DNA of 38,828 nt from Luteitalea sp. (GTDB taxonomy: Bacteria > Acidobacteriota > Vicinamibacteria > Vicinamibacterales > Vicinamibacteraceae): assembly GCA_009377495.1 (NCBI GenBank), contig WHTZ01000040.1, positions 18,691 through 57,518 on the forward strand. The letters run 5' to 3'. Made by a program: the position numbers and the translations under genes. Of this stretch, positions 15,142-22,670 are shown in pieces. The first letter of the stretch is position 1. Each line of letters begins with the position of its first letter. The notes beneath the pieces are model-generated. The model was given only the letters and a program-made list of their open reading frames with translations, had not been told where the DNA came from and did no database searches.

Positions 15142-17097
15142 ATGAGCTCGGAGATCATTCCCGTCAAGGGAGACATCGCCGCCCGGGCGCACATCAAGTC
15201 GTTCGACGAGTATCAGCGCCTCTACAAGCGGTCGCTCGACGATCCGGAGGCGTTTTGGCGGGAGCAGGCCGAGGAGTACGTGGCCTGGTTTCACCCTCCG
15301 CACATGATCGCCGACAGCGACCTCAAAGAGGTCGACTTTGCGTGGTTCAGTGGCGGACGTTTGAACGCGTGCTTCAACTGTGTGGACCGCCACCTGCCGA
15401 CACGTGGTGACAAGGTCGCGCTGCTGTGGGCAGGTGACGAGCCGGACCAGTATCGCGCCATCACCTATCGTGAGCTGAAGCACGAAGTTGCGCGCATCGC
15501 CAATGTGCTACTGGCGCATGGCGTCGGCCGCGGTGATCGCGTGGCCGTCTATCTGCCGATGATTCCGGAGCTCGCGTACACGATGCTGGCGTGTGCGCGC
15601 ATTGGCGCGATCCATTCGGTCGTCTTCGCGGGCTTTTCTGCTGAGTCGCTGCGTGGCCGCATTCTCGATGCCGGCGCGAGCGTGGTCGTCACCGCCAACG
15701 AGGGGCTTCGCGGCGGGCGCCGCATCCCGTTGAAGCACACCACTGACAGCGCGATCGAGGGCGTGAGGGGCGTTGAGAAGGTTCTCGTCGTGCGGCGGAC
15801 GGACGCCACCGTGTCCATGAAGCAGGGACGCGACTTCTGGCTCGAGGAGGAGGTGGCCAAGCAGCGCTCGACTTGCCCGGTCGAGTGGATGCACAGCGAG
15901 TCACCACTCTTCACGCTCTACACCTCTGGCTCGACCGGGCGGCCGAAGGGTGTGCTGCACACGACCGCTGGGTATCTCGTCTTTGCGGCGATGACCCACA
16001 AGCTCGTCTTCGACTATCGCGACGAAGACATCTACTGTTGCGCGGCGGATATCGGCTGGGTTACCGGCCACAGCTACATCGTCTACGGGCCGCTGTGCAA
16101 CGGTGCGACAACCGTGATGTTCGAGTCGACGCCCGTGTATCCCGACCCAGGGCGTTACTGGCGGATGGTCGACGATCTCGAGATCAATATCTTCTACACG
16201 GCGCCGACCGCACTTCGCGCCATCATGCGCGAGGGTGACGCCTGGGTAAAAAAGTACAGTCGCCAGACGCTCCGAGTCCTCGGTACGGTGGGGGAGCCCA
16301 TCAATCCCGAAGTCTGGAAGTGGTACCACGACGTCATCGGTGACGGGCGGTGCGCGGTCGTCGACACCTGGTGGCAGACCGAGACGGGTGGCATTCTCAT
16401 CACACCGCTGCCCGGTGCAACGCCATGCAAGCCAGGATCAGCGACGTTTCCGTTCTTTGGCGTCGAGCCCGTGCTCGTGGACGACAGCGGCAACGAGCTC
16501 ACCGGCAACGGCGTCTCGGGCAGCTTGTGCCTCAAGCGCTCGTGGCCGGGACAGGCGCGCACGCTCTACGGCGATCACGCGCGCTTCAAGGAGATGTATT
16601 TCAGTCGCTTCCCAGGACTGTATTTCACGGGCGATGGGTGCAAGCGCGATGCGGACGGCTACTACTGGATCACGGGGCGTATCGACGATGTGCTGAACGT
16701 GTCCGGGCACCGGCTGGGCACGGCGGAGATTGAAAGCGCACTCGTGGCGCACGCCGCCGTGGCGGAGGCAGCCGTCGTGGGGTTCCCGCACGACATCAAG
16801 GGTACCGGCATCTGCGCCTACGTCATTCTCACGCCAGAGTTCGAAGCGCAGAATCCCGGCGAGCTCGTGGGCGCGCTCAAAGAGCAAGTGCGACAGGCGA
16901 TTGGGCCCATCGCCGCTCCGGATCGCATCATCGTCTCGCCCGGCCTGCCCAAGACGCGGTCCGGGAAGATCATGCGCCGGATTCTCCGCAAGCTCGCCGC
17001 CGGCGAGTCCGAGGACCTCGGCGACGTGACGACGCTGGCTGATCCCGGCGTGGTCGACAAGCTGGTCGAGGTCGCTGCTGGCGTGGGGAAGGCCTGA
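15142..17097 (+). CDS. acs: Acetyl-CoA synthetase Acs
   Basis: AMP-forming activation of acetate to acetyl-CoA. 651 residues, the family size. ATP-binding core YTSGSTGRPKG at about 260-270; WWQTETGG; GRIDDVLNVSGHRLGTAEIE hinge. The C-terminal PKTRSGKIMRR contains Lys609, the residue that is acetylated in the family for control. A strong ribosome-binding site (AGGAGAAGGAG) precedes the ATG at 15142. It follows sucCD closely, putting acetate entry beside the TCA genes. After it comes about 300 bases of repeat DNA. Confidence 0.97.
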   Translation: MSSEIIPVKGDIAARAHIKSFDEYQRLYKRSLDDPEAFWREQAEEYVAWFHPPHMIADSDLKEVDFAWFSGGRLNACFNCVDRHLPTRGDKVALLWAGDEPDQYRAITYRELKHEVARIANVLLAHGVGRGDRVAVYLPMIPELAYTMLACARIGAIHSVVFAGFSAESLRGRILDAGASVVVTANEGLRGGRRIPLKHTTDSAIEGVRGVEKVLVVRRTDATVSMKQGRDFWLEEEVAKQRSTCPVEWMHSESPLFTLYTSGSTGRPKGVLHTTAGYLVFAAMTHKLVFDYRDEDIYCCAADIGWVTGHSYIVYGPLCNGATTVMFESTPVYPDPGRYWRMVDDLEINIFYTAPTALRAIMREGDAWVKKYSRQTLRVLGTVGEPINPEVWKWYHDVIGDGRCAVVDTWWQTETGGILITPLPGATPCKPGSATFPFFGVEPVLVDDSGNELTGNGVSGSLCLKRSWPGQARTLYGDHARFKEMYFSRFPGLYFTGDGCKRDADGYYWITGRIDDVLNVSGHRLGTAEIESALVAHAAVAEAAVVGFPHDIKGTGICAYVILTPEFEAQNPGELVGALKEQVRQAIGPIAAPDRIIVSPGLPKTRSGKIMRRILRKLAAGESEDLGDVTTLADPGVVDKLVEVAAGVGKA

Positions 17098-17100
17098 CAA

Positions 17101-17296
17101 GGGCCAGGTGCGAGGTGAGAGGTGCGAGGGCTGTCTCAGGGATCAGGGATCAGGTTCTCAGGGCGGGTCGTAGCTCCTTCGGAGCGGACTCGCCCTGTGG
17201 GCCCGCGCCCGTTTAGGCAGCCCTGATACCTGAAGGCTGACACCTAGAGCCTAAGACAGCCCTGGCCCCTCGCACCTGGCACCTCGCACCTTCCCC
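17101..17296. repeat. Palindromic composite repeat downstream of acs
   Basis: Left arm words AGGTGCGAGG with the core GGGCTGTCTCAGG at 17128-17140; right arm has the complementary core at 17250-17262 (one change) and CACCTGGCACCTCGCACC. Between the arms, 17161-17195 is a separate hairpin: outer 9-bp stem GGGCGGGTC, then GTA and an inner GCTCC/GGAGC stem with loop TTC, so a GTAG-type REP appears to sit inside the larger element. The rest of 17297-17396 shows nothing recognisable. Confidence 0.75.
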
Positions 17297-17396
17297 TGTC
17301 ACCCCGTCAATCGAAGTTGCTCACCCCCTGGAACCCCCGCACTCGACGATGTGACATCGTGAGGTCCAGGCATGCGGCCCTCTGCAAAATCTCACC

Positions 17397-18926
17397 GTGC
17401 TGACGCGCGGGCACACGTTGCGCCCGCACGTCCTGCTGCTCGGCGGTCCCAACACGTTCATCCGCGGTATGCGCGAGGCGTGGCAGCACAACATTCCCAA
17501 GGTCTGGAAGGAGCGCGGCGTCGCGATCCCCGACGGGGAAACACCCGAGACGCTGATCAAGACGCCGAAGAACGCGCAGTATTTCGCGGCGCTCGGCGCC
17601 GTCGAGTTCGGAAAGGACGAGGACGCCCACCTCGGGCGCTACGTCGGCACGGCCGGCCTCGAGCACTACATCACGGTGGGACGACTCGAAGAGAAAGCGG
17701 CGTCCGGCGGGCGCGGTCTGTCGACGTCGCTCGAAGAGCTGGCGGCGTTCGAGGAGCAGTACAAGCCGAAGCCGTTCACGCCTGCGACGTTCCAGCCCGG
17801 GGATGTCGTTCGCGGGTTCGTCGGTCTCGACGGCGGCTCCACGTCGACCAAGGCCGTGCTGCTTTCGACCGAGGGCGACATCCTGTGCAAGACGTACCAG
17901 CTCTCGAAGGGGAATCCGATTCAAGACACCATCGAGATGTTCGATGGGCTACGGGCGCAGGTCGAAGAGCAGGGCGCCACGCTCGACATCCTCGGTGTCG
18001 GCACGACTGGGTACGCGAAAGACATCTTGCGGGACGTGCTCAAAGCGGATGCGGCCATCGTCGAGACGGTCGCGCACACCGAATCAGCCGTCAAGCTCTA
18101 CAACGACCCGCACGTCATCGTCGACGTGGGCGGCCAGGATATCAAGCTGATCGTGCTCACTGATGGGCGCGTCAAAGACTTTCGCCTCAACACCCAGTGC
18201 TCGGCAGGAAACGGGTACTTCCTGCAGTCGACGGCTGAATCGCTTGGCATCCCCCTCCGCGAGTATGCCGACCGCGCGTTCACGGCTGACGCGATGCCTA
18301 TTTTTGGCTATGGCTGCGCGGTCTTCATGCAGTCGGACATCGTGAACTTCCAGCGACAGGGCTGGCAGCCCGAAGAGATCTTGGCCGGTCTGGCCGCCGT
18401 CTTGCCGAAGAACATCTTTCTGTACGTGGCCAGCATTCCGAATCTCGCCAAGCTCGGCGTGCGTTTCGTCTTGCAGGGCGGGACACAGCACAACCTCGCC
18501 GCCGTCAAGTCGGAGGTCGATTTCATTCGGTCGAACTTCCGCGGCGCCGACGTCGAGCCGGAGATCATCGTGCACGAGCACTGCGGCGAGTCGGGCGCTA
18601 TTGGCGCAGGCGCCGAGGCGCTCCGTCTGTGGAAGAATGGTCGGCGCACATCCTTCATCGGCCTCGACGCCGTTCGAAAGATCAGCTACCGGACAACGCG
18701 GAACGAGGCCACGCGTTGCAACTTCTGTAAGAACAACTGCCTCCGAACGTTCATCGATATCAAGATGGCGGACGGGGCGGTCGCGCCCGCGCCACAGGCG
18801 GCGCCCGCCAAGTTGGCCTCGCGGCCGCCTCCGCGTCCGACTCACCCGTCATGCCGCGTCCGACGCGGTCGGACGGGAGCAAGTTCGTGTCGAAGGTGGC
18901 CAAGGCCGACGATGAGCGCCGCTTGA
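17397..18926 (+). CDS. BcrAD/BadFG-type acyl-CoA dehydratase activase, N-part of a broken gene
   Basis: Resembles the long activase-related proteins of the 2-hydroxyacyl-CoA dehydratase family (ATP-driven electron donors with a [4Fe-4S] cluster). Residues 1-100 match the linker normally lying between two ASKHA domains (HTLRPHVLLLGGPNTF). The second ASKHA domain runs about 140-410: DGGSTSTKAV (145-154), GTTGYAKD, VDVGGQDIK, and cluster cysteines Cys268 (QCSAGNG) and Cys307 (GYGCAVF). CNFCKNNC lies at 441-448. The first ASKHA domain (about 300 residues) is absent. The GTG start at 17397 has no ribosome-binding site; similarity seems to begin about 12 codons before it. After about residue 460 the frame loses family sequence and the gene continues in another frame at 18851. 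Probably a remnant or frameshifted gene. Confidence 0.75.
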   Translation: MLTRGHTLRPHVLLLGGPNTFIRGMREAWQHNIPKVWKERGVAIPDGETPETLIKTPKNAQYFAALGAVEFGKDEDAHLGRYVGTAGLEHYITVGRLEEKAASGGRGLSTSLEELAAFEEQYKPKPFTPATFQPGDVVRGFVGLDGGSTSTKAVLLSTEGDILCKTYQLSKGNPIQDTIEMFDGLRAQVEEQGATLDILGVGTTGYAKDILRDVLKADAAIVETVAHTESAVKLYNDPHVIVDVGGQDIKLIVLTDGRVKDFRLNTQCSAGNGYFLQSTAESLGIPLREYADRAFTADAMPIFGYGCAVFMQSDIVNFQRQGWQPEEILAGLAAVLPKNIFLYVASIPNLAKLGVRFVLQGGTQHNLAAVKSEVDFIRSNFRGADVEPEIIVHEHCGESGAIGAGAEALRLWKNGRRTSFIGLDAVRKISYRTTRNEATRCNFCKNNCLRTFIDIKMADGAVAPAPQAAPAKLASRPPPRPTHPSCRVRRGRTGASSCRRWPRPTMSAA

Positions 18927-20410
18927 TTATGGCGACGTGCGAGAAGGGGAGTGTCGAAGACGTCGGCAGCATGCGCAACATCAAGGCGGGGCTCGACTCG
19001 CTCAAGAAGGCGCATCCCAACTTCGTCGACATCGCCGCCAAGGAGGTCTTCAAGATCCGCAGTGCTGAGATCGTGGCGGATCCGATGCCGACCAGAGCGT
19101 GGACGCGAGCCGCGCGCGCGCGCATCGAGGCCATGAAGCGGCGGCCGGAGATTCGCATTGGCCTGCCGCGTGTGCTCAACATGTACGTGCACGCGCCGTT
19201 CTTCAACGGCTACTTCCAGAGTCTCGGCCTCAAGGGCGAGAATCTCGTCTATTCCGATTACACGAGCGGTGAGATGTACCGCGAGGGCGCCACGCGCGGC
19301 GCGATCGATCCGTGTTTCCCAGCGAAGATAGGGATCGCGCACGTTCACAACTTGCTGTACGTCAGGCACGCGAAGAAGAAGCTCGACTACATCTTCTTTC
19401 CGATGTGGGACACCGTCCACACGTCGCTCACGCACCTGCAGGGCTCGTACGCGTGTCCGACCGTTACCGTGACGGCGGACACCGCCAAAGCGGCGTTCAC
19501 CAAAGAGACCGACGTCTTCAAGGAGCAGGGCATCACCTATCTGAACCCGATGCTCAACTTCGACAACCCAGCGCTGCTCGCGCATCAGATGTTCCAGGTG
19601 TGGCAGGCAGTGCTCGGTCTTTCCGAGGAGGAGAACGAGCGGGCTGTTCAGGTGGGCCTTCGGGACCTCGCCGCGTATGAGCGTGACATCTCCCGTCGTG
19701 CGCGCGAGGTGCTGGACCAACTCGAGCGGGAGGACCGAGTGGGCATCGTGTTGCTCGCACGCCCGTACCATCACGACCCAGGCCTGAACCACGAGATCCT
19801 GGACGAGTTCCAGAAGCTCGGATACCCCGTGTTTTCGCAGAGCACGCTCCCCAACGACGAGGACCTCCTCGAGCGGCTGTTCGGTGACGAGGTGCGTGGC
19901 GGTGTCATTCCGGACGCGCGCGCGATCACTGACGTGTGGAAGAACAGCTACTCCGCGAGCACGAACCACAAGGTGTGGGCTGCCAAGTTCACCGCTCGCC
20001 ATCCCAACCTCGTCGCGCTGGAGCTATCCAGCTTCAAGTGCGGGCACGACGCGCCCATCTACACGGTCATCGAGTCGATCATCGAGAAGTCGGGCACACC
20101 GTACTTCTCGTTCAAGGACGTCGACGAGAACAAGCCGACCGGTTCCATCAAGATCCGGGTCGAGACGATTCACTACTTCCTCACCCGATATACGGAAGAG
20201 CTCCGGCGGAAGAAGCAGCAGACGACAACCGAGATCGACACAGAGCTTGCGGCGTACGAGCGCCAGCTCCGCGCCGATTTGCTCTATGAGCGAGAGCTTG
20301 CCGATCTCGCCGCCCGGCAAGCGGAAGCGGGTTTGAGCTTGGCGGGCAAGATGCTCCCCCTTGCCACCCTGTCAGAGGCCGAGCGCACCGCGGAGCGCGT
20401 GACCGCGTGA
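18851..20410 (+). CDS. CoA activase-related protein, C-part (DUF2229 and HgdB-like region)
   Basis: 519-residue frame that continues the activase-related protein of 17397. The N-terminal region has RLIMATCEKGSVEDVGSMRNIKAG, then a DUF2229-like domain (IRIGLPRVLNMYVHAPFFNGYFQSLG, YSDYTSGEMYREG). The second half (VGIVLLARPYHHDPGLNHEI, ELSSFKCGHDAPIY) resembles the HgdB-like part. In full-length relatives these regions are one polypeptide with the ASKHA domains. Here the frame is shifted relative to the upstream frame and the two overlap by 76 bases. No Shine-Dalgarno precedes the ATG at 18851. A frameshift in the variable linker (about 18775-18850) explains this best; assembly error or separate translation remain possible. 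Confidence 0.75.
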   Translation: MPRPTRSDGSKFVSKVAKADDERRLIMATCEKGSVEDVGSMRNIKAGLDSLKKAHPNFVDIAAKEVFKIRSAEIVADPMPTRAWTRAARARIEAMKRRPEIRIGLPRVLNMYVHAPFFNGYFQSLGLKGENLVYSDYTSGEMYREGATRGAIDPCFPAKIGIAHVHNLLYVRHAKKKLDYIFFPMWDTVHTSLTHLQGSYACPTVTVTADTAKAAFTKETDVFKEQGITYLNPMLNFDNPALLAHQMFQVWQAVLGLSEEENERAVQVGLRDLAAYERDISRRAREVLDQLEREDRVGIVLLARPYHHDPGLNHEILDEFQKLGYPVFSQSTLPNDEDLLERLFGDEVRGGVIPDARAITDVWKNSYSASTNHKVWAAKFTARHPNLVALELSSFKCGHDAPIYTVIESIIEKSGTPYFSFKDVDENKPTGSIKIRVETIHYFLTRYTEELRRKKQQTTTEIDTELAAYERQLRADLLYERELADLAARQAEAGLSLAGKMLPLATLSEAERTAERVTA

Positions 20411-20424
20411 CCTACATTTCGTAC

Positions 20425-20504
20425 GTAGCGCGGGGCCTTCCGCCTTCGCGCTTCGCGCTTCGGCGGACTCGCCGTAGCCTTGGCGGAGGCGGTCAGGCCC
20501 CGCG
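20425..20504. repeat. REP hairpin interrupted in its loop by another hairpin repeat
   Basis: GTAGCGCGGGGCCTT at 20425-20439 and AGGCCCCGCG at 20495-20504 are the two halves of the REP found intact at 33486-33511 (there in reverse). The halves form a 10-bp stem. The 55 bases between them (20440-20494) start with the CCGCC-GGCGG hairpin also seen at 12688. Confidence 0.7.
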
Positions 20505-20527
20505 TAGGGCGCGGCTTTAGCCGCGCC
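20504..20527 (+). repeat. GTAG-REP hairpin
   Basis: GTAG foot at 20504-20507, stem GCGCGGC, loop TTTA, then the complementary stem. All 24 bases equal the reverse complement of 9206-9229. Confidence 0.8.
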
Positions 20528-20586
20528 ACTCCTTGGCCGCGCCACGCCTTGGGCCGCGCCACGCCTTTGCCCGCGCCGCGCCTACC
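20521..20586. repeat. Imperfect tandem repeat of a 16-17-base unit
   Basis: Three close copies and one diverged copy of CCGCGCCACGCCTTGG follow each other directly from the end of the REP at 20504. They look like slippage copies of the REP's right stem. Confidence 0.6.
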
Positions 20587-20614
20587 AAGGCCACCCGGAC
20601 TTCTCCCGGCGCCC

Positions 20615-20643
20615 TCGAGGGCCTGAATCTCGCGTGATATACT
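20615..20643 (+). promoter_or_regulatory. Candidate korAB promoter with extended -10
   Basis: The -10 is TATACT at 20638-20643, with the extended TG at 20635-20636. A weak -35 TCGAGG lies at 20615-20620, spacing 17. Transcription from near 20650 would give a leader of about 88 bases before the korA ATG. The rest of the 20411-20737 gap is repeat DNA. Confidence 0.5.
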
Positions 20644-20653
20644 GGCCGAGATT

Positions 20654-20733
20654 GGGGTGTTAACGGGCGACGATAGAGGGAGTTACCCTGGAGAGCGTCG
20701 CGTTTACGGACACCCCGGACCGTAGAGGGTGTC
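20654..20733 (+). promoter_or_regulatory. korA leader with two mutually exclusive stems around the ribosome-binding site
   Basis: GACACCC (20709-20715) pairs perfectly with GGGTGTC (20727-20733), which would bury the korA ribosome-binding site GAGGG (20725-20729). The same ACACCCC (20710-20716) can pair instead with GGGGTGT (20654-20660) near the predicted 5' end of the transcript, which would free the site. This is the layout of a translational switch. No known riboswitch class was recognised. Confidence 0.4.
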
Positions 20734-20737
20734 ATCG

Positions 20738-22630
20738 ATGGCCACGGACCTGCAGGTGGCGCCGCACGCGGAGGTGCCGGCCAGCCAGCGCATCATCAAC
20801 GACTTCAGCATTCAGGTTGCCACGGTCAACGGGTCAGGCAGTCAAACAGCGAACCTCGTGCTGCTCCGGTCCATCTTTCAGATGGGCGTGCCCGTCTCGG
20901 GTAAGAACCTCTTCCCGTCGAACATCGCCGGCCTGCCTACCTGGTACACGATTCGCGCGAGCCGCCACGGCTACATCGCGCGCAAGAAAGAGATCGACTT
21001 CCTCGTGGCCATGAACCCCGAGACGGCGCGCGAAGATGTCCTCGCGCTCGAGCCGGGTCGTGCCGTGGTCTACGATGAGCCCCTGAAGCTCAACGCGCTG
21101 CGCGACGACCTGGTGTTCTACCCCGTCCCGTTCGACAAGCTCGTTGTCGAGGTGACGCGGGACGCGAAGCTGCGCCGGCTCGTGCGCAACATGATTTACG
21201 ACGGCGTGCTGGCTCGGCTGTTGAACATCGACCTGCAGGAGATGGAGCGCGCGCTCGGCAAGCAGCTCGCGCGCAAGGCCAAGGCGCTGGTGCTCAACAA
21301 GGGCGCGTTGGAGCTTGGCTTCAAGCACACGGACGAGCACCTCGAGAAGCGCGATCCCTTTTACCTCGAGCCCATGAACGAGACGGGTGGGATGGTGCTC
21401 ATCGAGGGGAACGCCGCCGCGGCGCTTGGCTGCATGATGGCGGGTGTCACCATGGTGGCGTGGTACCCGATTACGCCTTCGTCTTCGCTGTGCGAGACGC
21501 TCATCGACTACCTGCGGAAGTACCGCATGGACAAGGAGACCGGCAAGGCGACCTTTGCCGTGATCCAAGCCGAAGACGAGATCGCCGCGCTGGGAATGGT
21601 CTTGGGCGCCGGATGGGCGGGCGCCCGCGCGATGACGTCCACATCCGGACCGGGCATCTCCCTGATGGCGGAGTTCTCCGGCCTCGCGTACTACGCCGAG
21701 ATTCCCGCGGTCATTTTCGACATCCAGCGCGTGGGGCCGTCAACCGGCCTGCCCACACGCACGGCGCAGGGCGACGTGGCCTTTTGCGCCGCGCTCTCGC
21801 ACGGGGATACGAAGCATCTCCTGATGCTACCCGCGACGGTCGAAGAGTGCTACACGATGGCCATGGACGCCTTCGACCTGGCGGAGCGCTTTCAGACGCC
21901 GGTGTTCGTGCTGAGCGATCTCGATCTCGGCATGAACAACTGGATGGCGCGCCCGTTCTCATATCCGGATCGACCAATTGACCGCGGCAAGGTGCTCACC
22001 GAGGAGACGCTCGCGCGAATCGGTGAGTGGGGGCGCTACAAAGACGTCGACGGCGACGGCATTCCGTATCGGACACTGCCCGGACAATGGGGACCCGGGT
22101 TCTTTACGCGTGGGTCGGGACACAACGCGAAGGCGCAGTACACCGAGCGTCCGGACGACTACACGCGTAACATGGACCGCCTCGCACGTAAGTTCGAGAC
22201 GGCGCGGGGGCACGTGCCGAAGCCCGTCGTCGACATGCGTGACGGGGCAGCGATTGGGATCATCGCATACGGCTCGTCACACGTCGCCGTGGAGGAAAGT
22301 AGAGATCAGCTGGCCGCCGAGGCGAACGTGCAGACGTCGTACCTACGTCTCCGCGCGTTTCCGTTCACGCCGGAGCTGGGGACGTTCATCGACCGACACG
22401 ACCGTGTCTACGTGGTGGAGCAGAATCGCGATGCGCAGATGGTGATGTTGATGCGACAGGAGCTCAGCGCGGCCCGCATTGCGAAGTTGCGAAGTGTCTT
22501 GCATTACAACGGGTTGCCCGTCGACGCCCGTTCCGTCACGGACGGCATCCTCGTCCAGGAGGGCCTCAAGGGTGAAGCGCAGCCTGAGACGCCGCGCGAA
22601 AACGTCGTCAGCATGGTCGGCGGCGAGTAA
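20738..22630 (+). CDS. korA: 2-oxoglutarate:ferredoxin oxidoreductase, fused gamma-alpha subunit
   Basis: With KorB, oxidatively decarboxylates 2-oxoglutarate to succinyl-CoA and reduces ferredoxin; the reaction is reversible. About 630 residues. The N-terminal third (FSIQVATVNGSGSQTANLVL to about 200) is the gamma domain. The alpha pyrimidine-binding domain follows (NAAAALGCMMAGVTMVAWYPITPSSSLCETL; QAEDEIAALGMVLGAGWAGARAMTSTSGPG; QRVGPSTGLPT), then a C-terminal domain (VYVVEQNRDAQM). The ATG at 20738 stands 8 bases after GAGGG and is preferred over the GTG at 20729, which abuts it. Substrate is inferred from the sucCD-sdh-icd context; other 2-oxoacids are possible. No OGDH genes are in the window. 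Confidence 0.92.
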   Translation: MATDLQVAPHAEVPASQRIINDFSIQVATVNGSGSQTANLVLLRSIFQMGVPVSGKNLFPSNIAGLPTWYTIRASRHGYIARKKEIDFLVAMNPETAREDVLALEPGRAVVYDEPLKLNALRDDLVFYPVPFDKLVVEVTRDAKLRRLVRNMIYDGVLARLLNIDLQEMERALGKQLARKAKALVLNKGALELGFKHTDEHLEKRDPFYLEPMNETGGMVLIEGNAAAALGCMMAGVTMVAWYPITPSSSLCETLIDYLRKYRMDKETGKATFAVIQAEDEIAALGMVLGAGWAGARAMTSTSGPGISLMAEFSGLAYYAEIPAVIFDIQRVGPSTGLPTRTAQGDVAFCAALSHGDTKHLLMLPATVEECYTMAMDAFDLAERFQTPVFVLSDLDLGMNNWMARPFSYPDRPIDRGKVLTEETLARIGEWGRYKDVDGDGIPYRTLPGQWGPGFFTRGSGHNAKAQYTERPDDYTRNMDRLARKFETARGHVPKPVVDMRDGAAIGIIAYGSSHVAVEESRDQLAAEANVQTSYLRLRAFPFTPELGTFIDRHDRVYVVEQNRDAQMVMLMRQELSAARIAKLRSVLHYNGLPVDARSVTDGILVQEGLKGEAQPETPRENVVSMVGGE

Positions 22631-22650
22631 GGCGGCCCTTTAGGGCCGCC
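22627..22650 (+). repeat. REP-like hairpin overlapping the korA stop codon
   Basis: GGCGGCCC, loop TTTA, GGGCCGCC at 22631-22650: a perfect 8-bp stem. The foot reads GTAA instead of GTAG and contains the korA stop TAA (22628-22630). It separates korA from korB and could affect their relative expression. Confidence 0.75.
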
Positions 22651-22670
22651 GTGAGGTGAGGTTCCAAGGT

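Noticed and set aside
14248..15483. 411-residue minus-strand frame opposite sucD and the acs start
   Set aside because: Antisense to two certain genes and crosses their junction; composition of a shadow frame.
22656..22670. GTG at 22656 as korB start, and GTG at 20729 as korA start
   Set aside because: The ATGs at 22671 and 20738 have better placed ribosome-binding sites; the GTGs add only a few unconserved residues.
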